Shown one piece after another: positions 44,095 to 53,620 of a stretch of 64,000 bases of DNA; within the stretch, counting starts at the first letter, position 1; every line of letters begins with the position of its first letter. The translations under genes were made by a program, and so were the position numbers. Source of the DNA: Brevibacterium permense (GTDB taxonomy: Bacteria > Actinomycetota > Actinomycetes > Actinomycetales > Brevibacteriaceae); NCBI RefSeq assembly GCF_025506275.1, contig NZ_QYCP01000081.1, positions 1-64,000 of the forward strand, written 5' to 3'. Below the pieces are notes generated by a model. The model was given only the letters and a program-made list of their open reading frames with translations, was not told where the DNA came from and ran no database searches.

Positions 44095-44210
44095 ATATTC
44101 AGCTCCGAGGGTTCTTGACGTATGAAACAGCGAGAAACAGAGAAGCCGGACCCACAAGTTCAAGCAGGTGTGTCAACTGCCTTAGGCAAGACCGATATTC
44201 CCTATATCTC

Positions 44211-44229
44211 ATAGGTGAGCCTAACCTGG
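44211..44229 (-). promoter_or_regulatory. DtxR/IdeR-type iron box
   Basis: ATAGGTGAGCCTAACCTGG agrees with the DtxR consensus TTAGGTTAGCCTAACCTAA at 15 of 19 positions. It lies about 120 bp upstream of the siderophore reductase gene, in the gap that follows the next gene's stop at 44317. Expected to mediate iron repression of this gene and the lipoprotein gene after it. Confidence 0.75.
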
Positions 44230-44316
44230 GATCGCAGCAGGTGCAACCACTTATTTTCAACACCGACCAGAGGCCGCCACCTCGGTTCGCTCCGACTCCT
44301 CGGATATCGCTTCGTC

Positions 44317-46266
44317 CTATTCGCGCGGTCCCGACAGCAGCATGAGCGCGGCACCGGCGACGATGCGCTTGTACACCGGCTCGACAGACAGCGTGTCTCC
44401 ATCTGCCGTGAGGAGCCCGAGCTCGGTGAGCTCCTGCAGTTCGTCCGCCAAGAGCGTGGAGAGCCGCTCGGCGCGCACCTCGCCGAGGTCGAGTTCGGGG
44501 CGTTCGGGTGCCGAGTCAGGAGCGAGGATCTCGATGAGGCGCTGGGCGATCGTGATCGCCGGGGCGCCGTAGTCCTCCCCGGGAACGAGGTTGATCACGT
44601 CGAGCAGCCGCTCGTAGATGAAGGCGCCGATGACCGGCAGTGCGGTATCCGCGCTCACCTCGCCCTTCTTCCACTCGTCGGCGGTACTTCCCGGGCGGAC
44701 CTTGGTGCCGGTGATCTCGGTGATCTCGGCGCTCTGCATCACGGCCCACATCGCCTCGAGGACGGGCACCTCGTCGGCGCTGCGCGCATAGTTCACGCCG
44801 TCTTCAAAACGGGCGTTCGACGCGACTCCGACGGCGTTGATGCCGAACTTTCCGGCCGCCTCGGCGATATCGGCTCGCTTCACCCGCCCCGTACCGGTCA
44901 GCGGGCGGGAGTCGCCGATCCAGTCGAGAATGCCGACCACGCCCTCGACGAGGCGGTTGTTCGGAATGGGCTGCGCGAGCCGCTCCTCGCTCAGTGCATT
45001 GGCTTCGACTGCAGCCATCAGAGCAGAGGGCAGCGGATCGGTGCGCATGCTCGCGGCCTCGGCGCGGGCGCGGGCGGAGTGCCAGCGTTCGGGGTTCTCG
45101 TCGGTGTCCGTGCGGAAACGGAGATAGTTGTCGAGAGCTTCGAGGCTGTCGAGGAAGATCACCGTCGACGGCGATTCGCCATCGGTCTTCTCGGCCTCCT
45201 CCTGTCCGTCGACCGCGAAGCTTTCAAGGACGTCGAGGAGGTCGTCGATTCCCTCCGGTTCGTCGATATCCGCACGGGAGGACACGGCGATGCAGAACAG
45301 GAGGTGGGCGATATCGAAGACCTCTGAGTCCTCGTCGACGTCGTCGTAAGTCTCGGCCAGCCAGTCGCGGAAGCGCTGGTAGAGGGGCATCTCGTAGACG
45401 GTCTTCTCGACCTCGTCCATTCGCGCATCGATGCCCTGCGGGTCAGGGTTGGGATTCGCCTGTGCACTCGCCTGGGCGCTCGATCCGCCGAGCCACTCCG
45501 GCAGGTCCTGTTCTGCGGCAGGGCCGTCCTGGGCTTCCTGGACGTCTCGGCTCACGCGGCCGGTGGAGCCGTAAGTGCCTGCAACCGGTTCCGGATAACC
45601 GTCGAGTGGCATGAGCTCGTCGACGACGTCCTGCTCCGAGACCTTGTTTCGCTTGGTCAGCCGCACGACCGCGGCGGCTACGGCGAGCATGGCCCCCTCG
45701 AGGACGGGACGTCCGCTGTTGCTGGTGATGAGACGGTCGAGGCTGTCGACGACGCGCCCCTTCTGTGCCAGGGCCAGGATGTCGCGAGCCACGGCGCGAG
45801 ACTTCTTCGCCGACCACTTCGGTGCCATCACTCCGCCGAGCTTCGGTCCGTGCACGTCGTCTGTGAACCATTCGTCGAGGAGCCCCATCGCCGCCCCGGT
45901 CACCTGCGCGACGCTCGGGCTGAAGTCCTCGGGACCGGAGGGCAGAGAGGCCACAACAGCCTCGGCGCGCTTGATATCGTCTTCGGCGAAGGCAAGGGAG
46001 AAGGAGCGCAGCTTCCCCAGAGCCAGTCCGCGGTGGGCACCGACCGGGGTGAATAGGCGGCGGTTGTATTCCACCTGCGCCTTCTCCATAGCTGCGTGGA
46101 AGTCAGCCTCGGTGAAGTCCGCATTCGGATCATCGATGTCAACGCCTTCGGCCTTGAGGAACGGCGCCAGCTCCCGCATCATCCGATCGCCCGTGCCGGG
46201 GTTGCGGCTGACTTTGCCGCCCGCTGCCATACCGTGGAATTCGGGACTGTCGATGAAAGAATACAC
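44317..46266 (-). CDS. Large soluble protein of unknown function
   Basis: About 649 residues with no signal peptide, membrane helix or motif I recognise. It begins VYSFIDSPEFHGMAAGGKVS from a GTG at 46266, placed six bases after AGGAG; upstream codons look non-coding. It is acidic and mostly helical in character. A Gln/Ala/Pro-rich linker (about residues 265-300, around SAQASAQANPNPDPQG) divides an N-terminal half (with ADFHAAMEKAQVEYNRRLF) from a C-terminal half ending in a possible winged-helix-like segment (LSTLLADELQELTELGLLTA). It is monocistronic between a TetR gene and the iron locus. No function is proposed. Confidence 0.75.
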   Translation of the reverse strand: MYSFIDSPEFHGMAAGGKVSRNPGTGDRMMRELAPFLKAEGVDIDDPNADFTEADFHAAMEKAQVEYNRRLFTPVGAHRGLALGKLRSFSLAFAEDDIKRAEAVVASLPSGPEDFSPSVAQVTGAAMGLLDEWFTDDVHGPKLGGVMAPKWSAKKSRAVARDILALAQKGRVVDSLDRLITSNSGRPVLEGAMLAVAAAVVRLTKRNKVSEQDVVDELMPLDGYPEPVAGTYGSTGRVSRDVQEAQDGPAAEQDLPEWLGGSSAQASAQANPNPDPQGIDARMDEVEKTVYEMPLYQRFRDWLAETYDDVDEDSEVFDIAHLLFCIAVSSRADIDEPEGIDDLLDVLESFAVDGQEEAEKTDGESPSTVIFLDSLEALDNYLRFRTDTDENPERWHSARARAEAASMRTDPLPSALMAAVEANALSEERLAQPIPNNRLVEGVVGILDWIGDSRPLTGTGRVKRADIAEAAGKFGINAVGVASNARFEDGVNYARSADEVPVLEAMWAVMQSAEITEITGTKVRPGSTADEWKKGEVSADTALPVIGAFIYERLLDVINLVPGEDYGAPAITIAQRLIEILAPDSAPERPELDLGEVRAERLSTLLADELQELTELGLLTADGDTLSVEPVYKRIVAGAALMLLSGPRE

Positions 46267-46431
46267 GCACTGCTCCTGCCGAGGATGGACTGAAGCAATA
46301 ACGGTAACAAGTCCGACCTCCTCCGCCATACACCTGCCCCGGCATGGCCCCGCGGCTTTGCCGAGATCACATTTCGGGAGTCGGCGGTACCGCACACAGC
46401 GCTGCGGGCCCGGTCGGTGCTCAAGCCCTGG

Positions 46432-47031
46432 TCAACGCTCAGCCCCTGACGAGGCGAGGGTCTTCCGCACCGCCCTGATGGTCAGCTCGAGAGACTTGGC
46501 GCGCGCGGTCGGATCGTCGACGCCGACGCTCACGCTGTAGAGGTGTCCGGAGCCGATGGTGAGGTAGACGAATGCTGCCGCCCATCCGATCGGCACGTCC
46601 TCATCGATGGAACCGTCAGCCTGTCCTCTCGCGATGACGGCTTCGAGGGGATCATCTTCGTCGCCCGCAGATTCAGCGCCCGCACGGGACTCGGCGGCCG
46701 CCTCGGCGAAGGTCTCATCGGTGATGATCGGATTGTCGGCGAAGAGCAGGGTGAGCACATCGGGCAGAGTGAACATCTCCGCACAGATCCGCTCGAGCGC
46801 AGCCAGCCCGGTCCCCTCGCCGGGACGGGCCTTCATAACCGCCTCACCGAATCGCCGGGCACCGAGCCTCGCCGCCGCGCCGACGAGCGCCTCCCGATCA
46901 CCGAAATGTCGGTAAAGAGTGGTGCGGCCGACGCCGATCGACTGCGAGAGCTCGATCATCGACGCCTGCGGATTCGCGGCAAGGTGGGACAGTGCCTCGC
47001 TGACCAGGGCCTCTCGGCCCAATCGACGCAT
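46432..47031 (-). CDS. TetR-family regulator
   Basis: About 199 residues, helix-turn-helix ASMIELSQSIGVGRTTLYRH followed by FGDREALVGAAARLG. The start is uncertain: ATG at 47031 is used, but an in-frame GTG a few codons upstream lies closer to GGAGGGG. The gene is divergent from a small membrane-protein gene over a perfect 20-bp palindrome. Confidence 0.82.
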   Translation of the reverse strand: MRRLGREALVSEALSHLAANPQASMIELSQSIGVGRTTLYRHFGDREALVGAAARLGARRFGEAVMKARPGEGTGLAALERICAEMFTLPDVLTLLFADNPIITDETFAEAAAESRAGAESAGDEDDPLEAVIARGQADGSIDEDVPIGWAAAFVYLTIGSGHLYSVSVGVDDPTARAKSLELTIRAVRKTLASSGAER

Positions 47032-47089
47032 ACCCTGCACCGGCACACCCCCTCCCCTGACTCTGCGAACGATACAGAGCAGTCTACTT

Positions 47090-47109
47090 GTGGAACACCA
47101 GTGTTCCAC
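47090..47109. promoter_or_regulatory. Perfect 20-bp TetR operator
   Basis: GTGGAACACCAGTGTTCCAC: two 9-bp arms exactly complementary around CA. It lies in the divergent gap between the TetR gene and the membrane-protein gene, so it probably controls both. Confidence 0.8.
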
Positions 47110-47156
47110 TTTGGTATCATGGAGTACCGACTACGCCCTCGAGGATCGAGCAAGTG

Positions 47157-47672
47157 ATGGATCAACCCCAGCGGAAGAACGACTCGGCAACCCAGCAGCC
47201 CCACGCCCCTGCGACGTTCGCGCTCAGTCGGACCGACGTCGTCGTCATCAGCCTCGTCTGCATCGGCATCGGGGTGGCGCTCGGCTTCTTCCTTCCGGCC
47301 CTCGGGTCGATTGCCGCGACTTTCCCCATCCCCTTCGGTGACGTCATCGAGAAGCTCAGCCGCTTCGACCAGGCGTGGGTCGTCATCGCCCGACCGATCA
47401 TCGGCGGGGCGCTCGGACTCATCGCCGCCTTCTTCATCACCGCCTCGACGACTCCCCTGGTCGTCGATGAGCACGGAATCACCATCGGGCGAGACGACGA
47501 CCATCCGCTGCGCATCTCCCGCGCCTCGTTTTCGACCGCATACTTCGCCGACGGCAAGCTCGTCGTCGTCACCGAAGGCGGGCATCAGGCCTTCAAGGGC
47601 GATGTCGAAGGCAAGAAGGCCGCTATCGCCGAGGCCTTCACCGCCCGTGGATATCGGTGGGGCGAGATCTGA
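47157..47672 (+). CDS. Two-helix membrane protein, YqeB-like
   Basis: 171 residues: hydrophobic helix at about 28-50 (VVVISLVCIGIGVALGFFLP), a second at about 80-100 (IIGGALGLIAAFFITAS), then a soluble C-terminal domain with TPLVVDEHGITIGRDDDHPL. The layout resembles the Bacillus YqeB family, function unknown; the resemblance is from memory and tentative. Start ATG at 47157, with GTG at 47154 equally possible. Control by the divergent TetR protein is likely. Confidence 0.72.
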   Translation: MDQPQRKNDSATQQPHAPATFALSRTDVVVISLVCIGIGVALGFFLPALGSIAATFPIPFGDVIEKLSRFDQAWVVIARPIIGGALGLIAAFFITASTTPLVVDEHGITIGRDDDHPLRISRASFSTAYFADGKLVVVTEGGHQAFKGDVEGKKAAIAEAFTARGYRWGEI

Positions 47673-47710
47673 GCAGTCCGAAAACGGATTCTGCGCCCCC
47701 TCACTGTCCA

Positions 47711-47773
47711 GCCAAACGTCCACTCGGCCTGCCGGAACCGGCCCCTTCGTCCCGAGTTAGCGACACGTTTGGC
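47711..47773 (+). terminator. Three-tier hairpin before the 2-oxo-acid dehydrogenase operon
   Basis: Outer arms GCCAAACGT (47711-47719) / ACGTTTGGC (47765-47773), middle ACTCGG (47722-47727) / CCGAGT (47752-47757), inner GCCGG-AA-CCGGC (47731-47742). It stands between two co-oriented genes and probably ends the first. Confidence 0.65.
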
Positions 47774-47835
47774 CGCCCGTCCTCACCTGCACGTAAGCCA
47801 TGGAATCGTGACTCGGCTCACGCCATTATGGGGCC

Positions 47836-48942
47836 ATGACCATTGACGTTCCCACCACAGGCCGCTCACTGCCCCAGCTGCAGCCGATCAGCTTCATCGG
47901 CGCAGATGGCCGGCTCACCGACACTCCGACCGAAGGGCTGCGGATCCCCAGCGATGCCACCCTCACCGGTCTCTACCGGCAGATGGTCCTCGTCCGCCGG
48001 TTCGAAGCGCAGGTCACGCACCTGACCCGGCAGGGTCGACTCGCGACCTATCCTTCCGCGGCAGGTCAGGAAGCCGCCGAGGTGGGGGCCACCACCGCGC
48101 TGGCCCCGAATGATTGGCTGTTCCCCACCTACCGCGACTCGGCAGCGCTGCTGACTCGCGGAGTGCCCGTGGCCGAGATCCTCGCCGCCTTCCGCGGGGA
48201 CTGGCACTGCGGTTTCGACCCGCACGAATATCACGCCTCACCTGCGGCGACACCGCTGGCGACCCAGACCCTGCATGCCACCGGATTCGCGATGGCCGCG
48301 AAGCTCAAAGGCGAGGATGCCGCAACTCTCACTTTCCTCGGCGACGGCGCCAGCAGCGAAGGCGACACCCACGAGGCCTTCAACTTCGCCTCCGTCTGGC
48401 AGACCCCGACGGTCTTCGTTCTGCAGAACAATCAGTACGCGATCTCCACTCCCCTGCGAGAGCAGACGAACGCGACGATGCTCGCCGACCGGGCCGCCGG
48501 CTACGGTATGCCGGGCCTGCGCGTCGACGGCAATGACGTCGCCGCCGTGTTCGCCGCCGTCTCCGCGGCCCTCGAGCGCGGTCGGAACGGGGACGGTCCG
48601 ACCCTCATCGAGTGCCTCACCTACCGGATGGAGTCGCACACGAACTCCGACGATCCGACGAAGTACCGCGACGCCGAGGAGGTCGAGCACTGGAAGCAGT
48701 TCGATCCCATCGATCGTCTCGAGAAGTATCTGCGCCAGTCCGGGGCCCTTGACGATGCGAAGGTCGCAGAGGTCGCCGAGGCGGCCGAGACCCTGGCAGC
48801 GTCCGTCCGCGATGCGATGAACCAAGAGGCTGAGGTCGATCCCCGTGAGCTCTTCGCCCACGTCTATGCGACCCCGCGCACGGCCCTTGCCGAACAGCAG
48901 CAGGTTCTTGAAGCCGAACTCGCCGCGGCAGGCCACGCATGA
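47836..48942 (+). CDS. 2-oxo-acid dehydrogenase E1 alpha subunit
   Basis: Thiamine-diphosphate subunit of 368 residues. The ThDP motif runs from GDGASSEGDTHEAFNFASVW to VLQNNQYAIST; the phosphorylation-loop-like YRMESHTNSDDPTKYRD is present. Of the two likely types, branched-chain 2-oxo acid dehydrogenase fits the residues and lack of an E3 gene better than pyruvate dehydrogenase, but this is not certain. First of three overlapping genes. Confidence 0.88.
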   Translation: MTIDVPTTGRSLPQLQPISFIGADGRLTDTPTEGLRIPSDATLTGLYRQMVLVRRFEAQVTHLTRQGRLATYPSAAGQEAAEVGATTALAPNDWLFPTYRDSAALLTRGVPVAEILAAFRGDWHCGFDPHEYHASPAATPLATQTLHATGFAMAAKLKGEDAATLTFLGDGASSEGDTHEAFNFASVWQTPTVFVLQNNQYAISTPLREQTNATMLADRAAGYGMPGLRVDGNDVAAVFAAVSAALERGRNGDGPTLIECLTYRMESHTNSDDPTKYRDAEEVEHWKQFDPIDRLEKYLRQSGALDDAKVAEVAEAAETLAASVRDAMNQEAEVDPRELFAHVYATPRTALAEQQQVLEAELAAAGHA

Positions 48943-50057
48943 GCGTCGAAACGGGCACCGACCCGACGACCGACCCAGCCACTGATTCGACTGAGGTGGA
49001 CGACGAAACCGCCACGGCCGCCTCGGCACAGGGCGACACCGCAACCGGCACTGCGCGGGCCCCCGAGGCCGGCCCCGCCGCGTCATCGGTGACGATGACG
49101 AAGGCCCTCAACCAGGCGCTGCGGGATTCCCTGGCCGATGACGACACTGTGCTCGTCTTCGGTGAGGATGTCGGCCGCCTCGGCGGGGTCTTCCGTGTTA
49201 CCGAAGGACTGCGGGCCGAATTCGGGTCGAACCGAGTCTGGGATTCCCCGCTTGCGGAGTCCGGCATCATCGGCACCGCGATCGGCATGGCGATGAACGG
49301 CATGCGACCCGTCGTCGAGATGCAGTTCGACGCCTACGCCTACCCCGCGTTCGAGCAGATCGTGTCCCATGCGGCGAAGCTGCGGAACCGGACGAAAGGC
49401 CGGGTCAGCCTGCCGATCACGATCCGGATTCCCTATGCCGGCGATATCGGCGGTGTCGAGCACCACTCGGATTCGTCCGAGGCCTATTGGACGTCGACAC
49501 CGGGTCTGACCGTCGTCACGCCGTCGAATCCGGCCGATGCGTATTCGCTGCTGCGCGAGTCGATCGCCGCCGATGATCCAGTCGTGTTCATGGAGCCGAA
49601 GTCCCGGTACTGGATGAAGGAGACGCTGAGCCTGCCCGTGACGACGGCGCCGATGAATCGGGCGCAGGTCATCCGCGAGGGCACCGACGTCACCCTGCTC
49701 GCTTATGGTCCGACGGTGCAGACGGCGCTCGAAACTGCTGAGGCCGGGGCCGAGCACGGACTGTCCATCGAGGTCATCGACCTGCGCACGCTGTCTCCGT
49801 TCGATGATGAGACGGTGTCTGAGTCGGTGCGCAAGACCTCGCGCGCGGCGATCATCCACGAGGCCGCGCAGTTCGGCGGATACGGCGCCGAGGTGGCCGC
49901 CCGCCTCACCGAGCGCAACTTCACTTACCTGTCGGCCCCGATCCTGCGGGTCGCCGGGTTCGATGTGCCCTACCCGTCGCCGAAGCTCGAGGAGTTCTAC
50001 TTGCCCACCGTCGAACGCGTGCTCGATGCGCTCGAGTCCTGGGATTGGGAGCTGTGA
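48939..50057 (+). CDS. 2-oxo-acid dehydrogenase E1 beta subunit
   Basis: 372 residues. A Thr/Ala-rich leader of about 45 residues precedes the usual start MTKALNQALRDSLADDDTVL; the family block FGEDVGRLGGVFRVTEGL and EIQF-like VVEMQFDAYAYPAFEQIVSH follow. The ATG overlaps the E1 alpha stop by 4 bp. A later start near residue 46 cannot be excluded, but the overlap favours 48939. Confidence 0.9.
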   Translation: MSVETGTDPTTDPATDSTEVDDETATAASAQGDTATGTARAPEAGPAASSVTMTKALNQALRDSLADDDTVLVFGEDVGRLGGVFRVTEGLRAEFGSNRVWDSPLAESGIIGTAIGMAMNGMRPVVEMQFDAYAYPAFEQIVSHAAKLRNRTKGRVSLPITIRIPYAGDIGGVEHHSDSSEAYWTSTPGLTVVTPSNPADAYSLLRESIAADDPVVFMEPKSRYWMKETLSLPVTTAPMNRAQVIREGTDVTLLAYGPTVQTALETAEAGAEHGLSIEVIDLRTLSPFDDETVSESVRKTSRAAIIHEAAQFGGYGAEVAARLTERNFTYLSAPILRVAGFDVPYPSPKLEEFYLPTVERVLDALESWDWEL

Positions 50058-51409
50058 TGAGTGCTGATCTGAATACCGGGATGCGCGGGACTGGCACGCG
50101 CGAGTTCATCCTTCCCGACCTCGGCGAAGGCCTCACCGAGGCGGAGCTGATCTCCTGGAAGGTCGAGATCGGGGACGAGGTCCACGTCGATCAGATGGTC
50201 GTCGAGGTCGAGTCCGCGAAGTCCGTCGTCGAGCTCCCCTGCCCGTACGCCGGGCGGATCGTCAGCCTTCACGCGAACGCCGGGGACACCGTCAGTGCAG
50301 GTCAGGCCCTGCTCTCCGTCGCCGAGGCGGGGGCCGAGGCCGACGACGAGTCCGCAGCAGCCGACGACGGGGACTCGAGCGGAGCGAACCTCATCGGCTA
50401 CGGCACCTCCGGACCGAAGACGCGGTCGAGTAAGTCGCGCTCATTCGGGGGCAGGCACGCGGCCGCTCCCGCCACTGCGCCCGCTGAGCCTCCCGCACCC
50501 ACACCGTCACCGGACGGCCGGGTCGCCCCCGTGTCCTCACCGCTCGTGCGCAAACTCGCGAAGGATCACGGAATCAGCGCCAAGCATCTGCCCGGCACCG
50601 GACCCGGCGGCGTCGTTACCAGGGCCGATGTCCTCACCGCGATCGAGGCCGGGACAGACACGAGTCGCAGTGCCCCGTCCGCACACGTCCCCGCGGGGAC
50701 GTCACCGCTCGCCGGTGATCGCGATACCCGCACCCCGATCACGGGGCTGCGGAAGGTCGTGTCCGAACGCCTAACGAAGTCGCGGCAGGAGATCCCCGAA
50801 GCGACGATCTGGCTCGATGTCGACGCCACCGAGCTGCTTAACACGAAGCGCGCACTTGAGGCGCGCACGGGTGAGAAGTATTCGCTGCTGTCGCTCGTCG
50901 CCCGCTTCGTCGTGGCCGGATTGAAGAAATATCCGATCATCAACTCCTCGATCGACACGGCTGCCGGCGAGATCGTCACTCATGGTGACATCAACCTCGG
51001 CCTGGCCGCGCAAACCCCGCGCGGGCTCATGGTTCCCGTCGTCCACGGAGTCGGCGAGATGAGCCTGCGGCAGCTGCGCGATTCCGTGTCCGAGACCGTC
51101 GGGAAGGCCGCCTCGGGGAGGTTCGATCCGTCGGAACTCTCCGGCGGCACGTTCACCTTGAACAACTACGGAGTGTTCGGCGTCGACAGTTCGGCCCCGA
51201 TCATCAACCTCCCCGAGGTGGCCATGCTCGGCCTCGGCCGGATCAAGGACCGGCCGTGGGTCGTCGACGGCGAGCTGACTGTGCGCAAGGTGATGTACTT
51301 GTCGTTCGTCTTCGACCACCGGGCGTGCGACGGTCAGGAGCCGAGCGAGTTCCTCACCTTCGTCGCCGACTGCATCGAGAACCCGATCTCACTGCTCCCC
51401 GAGCTCTGA
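50057..51409 (+). CDS. 2-oxo-acid dehydrogenase E2 (dihydrolipoyl acyltransferase)
   Basis: 450 residues. One lipoyl domain with the lipoylated lysine in VEVESAKSVVELPCPYAG, an E3-binding domain (VSPLVRKLAKDHGISAKHLP), and a catalytic domain ending in FDHRACDGQEPSEFL with the active-site HR..DG. Proline/alanine linkers join them. The ATG at 50057 overlaps the E1 beta stop (TGATG). The operon lacks an E3 gene, so dihydrolipoamide dehydrogenase must come from elsewhere. Confidence 0.92.
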   Translation: MSADLNTGMRGTGTREFILPDLGEGLTEAELISWKVEIGDEVHVDQMVVEVESAKSVVELPCPYAGRIVSLHANAGDTVSAGQALLSVAEAGAEADDESAAADDGDSSGANLIGYGTSGPKTRSSKSRSFGGRHAAAPATAPAEPPAPTPSPDGRVAPVSSPLVRKLAKDHGISAKHLPGTGPGGVVTRADVLTAIEAGTDTSRSAPSAHVPAGTSPLAGDRDTRTPITGLRKVVSERLTKSRQEIPEATIWLDVDATELLNTKRALEARTGEKYSLLSLVARFVVAGLKKYPIINSSIDTAAGEIVTHGDINLGLAAQTPRGLMVPVVHGVGEMSLRQLRDSVSETVGKAASGRFDPSELSGGTFTLNNYGVFGVDSSAPIINLPEVAMLGLGRIKDRPWVVDGELTVRKVMYLSFVFDHRACDGQEPSEFLTFVADCIENPISLLPEL

Positions 51410-51460
51410 CGAGCCCTCGATCAACGCCGAGGTGGACTCAGCCGCCAAGCGGCCAGGCGT

Positions 51461-51524
51461 CGTTCAAGCGTCAGCGCACTTGTCGATAGGTACACCGTTC
51501 GACAAGTGCGAGCCGCCTTGAACG
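51461..51524. terminator. Two-tier hairpin between E2 and ABC-F genes
   Basis: Outer CGTTCAAG (51461-51468) / CTTGAACG (51517-51524); inner CGCACTTGTCGA (51475-51486) / TCGACAAGTGCG (51499-51510); a six-by-six internal loop between. It serves two converging genes. Confidence 0.75.
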
Positions 51525-51537
51525 AGAGGACCTCGGT

Positions 51538-53229
51538 TCAGTGTGCTCGGTCCCCGACCACTGCTCTTCCGATGTCGAGACCCGGCCAGTCCGCGAGATC
51601 CGCCAACATCTGCCGGTCGTGGGTGACGACGATGAGCGCCGCCGAGGCGGTCCCGAAGTCCTCTGTGAGTTCGTCGACCAGCGAGGCGGACAGGTGGTTC
51701 GTCGGCTCATCGAGGATGAGCACGTCGGGTTCGACCGCCAGGCACATCGCCAGCTGGAGTCTGCGCTGCTGGCCCTGCGAAAGCCGGTGAACCGGTGTCA
51801 TCGAGTCATCCGCCGTGAGCAGCCCGAGGTCCTGCAGAGTGAGGTCCTGCGAAGCGAGGTCATCGGACAGTGAGGCCCGCAGTACATAGTCCTCGAACAC
51901 ACGGGCGGCGGTGTCGGCGGCGTTCCATTCGGGAACCTCCTGGCTGAGCAGCTCCACCCGTGCCTGCGGATGTTTCCGCACCTGACCCGAACTCGGATCG
52001 AGACGACCGGTGAGCACGTCGAGAAGCGTCGACTTGCCGGTGCCGTTCGCCCCGGTGATGAGCAGACGCTCACCGGGAGCGATGCTCAGAGACACCGTCT
52101 GCCGCATCCGCCCTTCGACGGTGACCGATTCCGCAGTCAGCAGTGAGCCGCCTTCCGCTTCGCACCGCTCGTCATCGGATTCCGACACGTCCGGCCACTG
52201 CAGGCGCAGGGGTGGTTCGGGTACTTCCACGGCGTGCCGTTCGAGGTCTTCGACGCGACGGTTGAAGGCCTGCACGACGCCGGCGGTCCTCGTCGCTCGG
52301 ACGTGCTTGCCGGTTCCTTTCGGTGGACGCCATCCCGTGCTCAACCGGGACCGGGCATCATCGGCAGCATCGGACAGTCGGGCGTGTTCGGCCACCTCGG
52401 CGAGGTAGTCCTGCTCCCACTTCTCGCGGTCCCGACGCTTCCCTTCCACCCATCCCAGGTAGCCGCCGGAGTAGTTCCGGGGCCGTCCGTCGCGGCTCGG
52501 GTCGAGATCGAGGAATTCGTCGGCGACGTCGTGAAGCAGCGCCCTGTCGTGGCTGACCAGGGCGAATCCGCCGGGTCGGGTGCGCAGTCGTTCGGTGAGG
52601 AACGCCAGTGACTGGGCGTCGAGGTGGTTCGTCGGTTCGTCGAGGAGCAGGATGTCGGCGCTCGAGCCGAGGACGACGGCCAGACGCACCCGGTACCGCT
52701 GGCCGACCGAGAGGCTGGCGAGGCTCCGGGTCCGGTCCGAGCACGCGGAGAGTCCCGCTAACGCCGTGTCGATGCGACGCTCACCGTCCCATGCGTCGAG
52801 GCGGGTCGCCCATTCGAGGGCGTGGGTGAAGGCCTCGTCTGCTCCGGGTTCGTCTCGTGCCATCGCCTCGCCGGCTGCGTCGAGAGCGGCCAATGCGGCC
52901 TTCTCCTGGCTCAGGGACGCATTGATGAGGTCGCCGACTGTCCGATTGTCGTCGGCGTCGAGCGCCTGTTCGAGCAGCGTGACGGTCCCTGATCGCCTCA
53001 GCATTCCCTGGTCGGGAGGAAGCGTGCCGGCGAGGACATGCAGCAATGTCGTCTTGCCGCTGCCGTTCTCGCCGACGACAGCCAGTCGCGAACCGACGGA
53101 GACCGTCAGGTCGAGACCGGTGAGGATCTCGCGGTCGCCGCGCATGATGTGAATGCCTTCGGCACGGATGTGTGCGGCAGATCCTGCGGACAGGTCGGGT
53201 TCGGGGGATGAAGATGTTGATTTCGGCAT
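51538..53229 (-). CDS. ABC-F ATPase (antibiotic-resistance or translation-factor type)
   Basis: 563 residues with two nucleotide-binding domains and no membrane part. Walker A motifs GENGSGKTT and GANGTGKST; signatures [12 protein letters not shown] and [12 protein letters not shown]; Walker [13 protein letters not shown] and [13 protein letters not shown]. The linker between domains (about residues 245-345) is long and charged, as in ABC-F proteins that act on the ribosome. Length and style recall the actinobacterial macrolide-protection group (TlrC, OleB, VarM), but a housekeeping role is possible. A small upstream reading frame may control it. Confidence 0.85.
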   Translation of the reverse strand: MPKSTSSSPEPDLSAGSAAHIRAEGIHIMRGDREILTGLDLTVSVGSRLAVVGENGSGKTTLLHVLAGTLPPDQGMLRRSGTVTLLEQALDADDNRTVGDLINASLSQEKAALAALDAAGEAMARDEPGADEAFTHALEWATRLDAWDGERRIDTALAGLSACSDRTRSLASLSVGQRYRVRLAVVLGSSADILLLDEPTNHLDAQSLAFLTERLRTRPGGFALVSHDRALLHDVADEFLDLDPSRDGRPRNYSGGYLGWVEGKRRDREKWEQDYLAEVAEHARLSDAADDARSRLSTGWRPPKGTGKHVRATRTAGVVQAFNRRVEDLERHAVEVPEPPLRLQWPDVSESDDERCEAEGGSLLTAESVTVEGRMRQTVSLSIAPGERLLITGANGTGKSTLLDVLTGRLDPSSGQVRKHPQARVELLSQEVPEWNAADTAARVFEDYVLRASLSDDLASQDLTLQDLGLLTADDSMTPVHRLSQGQQRRLQLAMCLAVEPDVLILDEPTNHLSASLVDELTEDFGTASAALIVVTHDRQMLADLADWPGLDIGRAVVGDRAH

Positions 53230-53238
53230 CGTGGTCTT

Positions 53239-53265
53239 TCAGCTCGTCGTGGAGCCGGACAGCAT
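53239..53265 (-). CDS. Possible 8-residue leader peptide before the ABC-F gene
   Basis: An ATG at 53265 encodes MLSGSTTS and stops 9 bp before the ABC-F start codon. Its start lies inside a hairpin with GCCGGAC/GTCCGGC arms (about 53254-53281). A second stem, GCCGCCG-TCAG-CGGCGGC (53322-53339), lies further upstream in the same leader. Leader peptides of this kind control other ribosome-protection genes. No strong ribosome site is visible, so this is tentative. Confidence 0.35.
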   Translation of the reverse strand: MLSGSTTS

Positions 53266-53620
53266 GAAGCCACCGTCCGGCGAGGGCCAGGACGGCGCAC
53301 GAGAGTGATGTGGAGGTTCCCGCCGCCGTCAGCGGCGGCTGCGGAGCCTTCTGGAGGGCATACCGAAATTCATGGCATCAATTGTATCAATCACCGTCGA
53401 GCAGTGCGGCCGAGCACATCGGACCGGCGGCAGGAGCATCCGGTTCCACACTTCGGACGGCCATTTCTTCTGTGACTCACAGCACTAACCTTGCCGAGGC
53501 TGCCGACCGGCTGCCGGTGTCGAGAGTGAAAGAAGGTCGCTCAAGTCGCAAGCTCACGATTCGGCCCCAACGTCAGGGCCGCCTCGGCGGCGGTATTCGC
53601 TCTTCCTCCTCATCGTTCCT

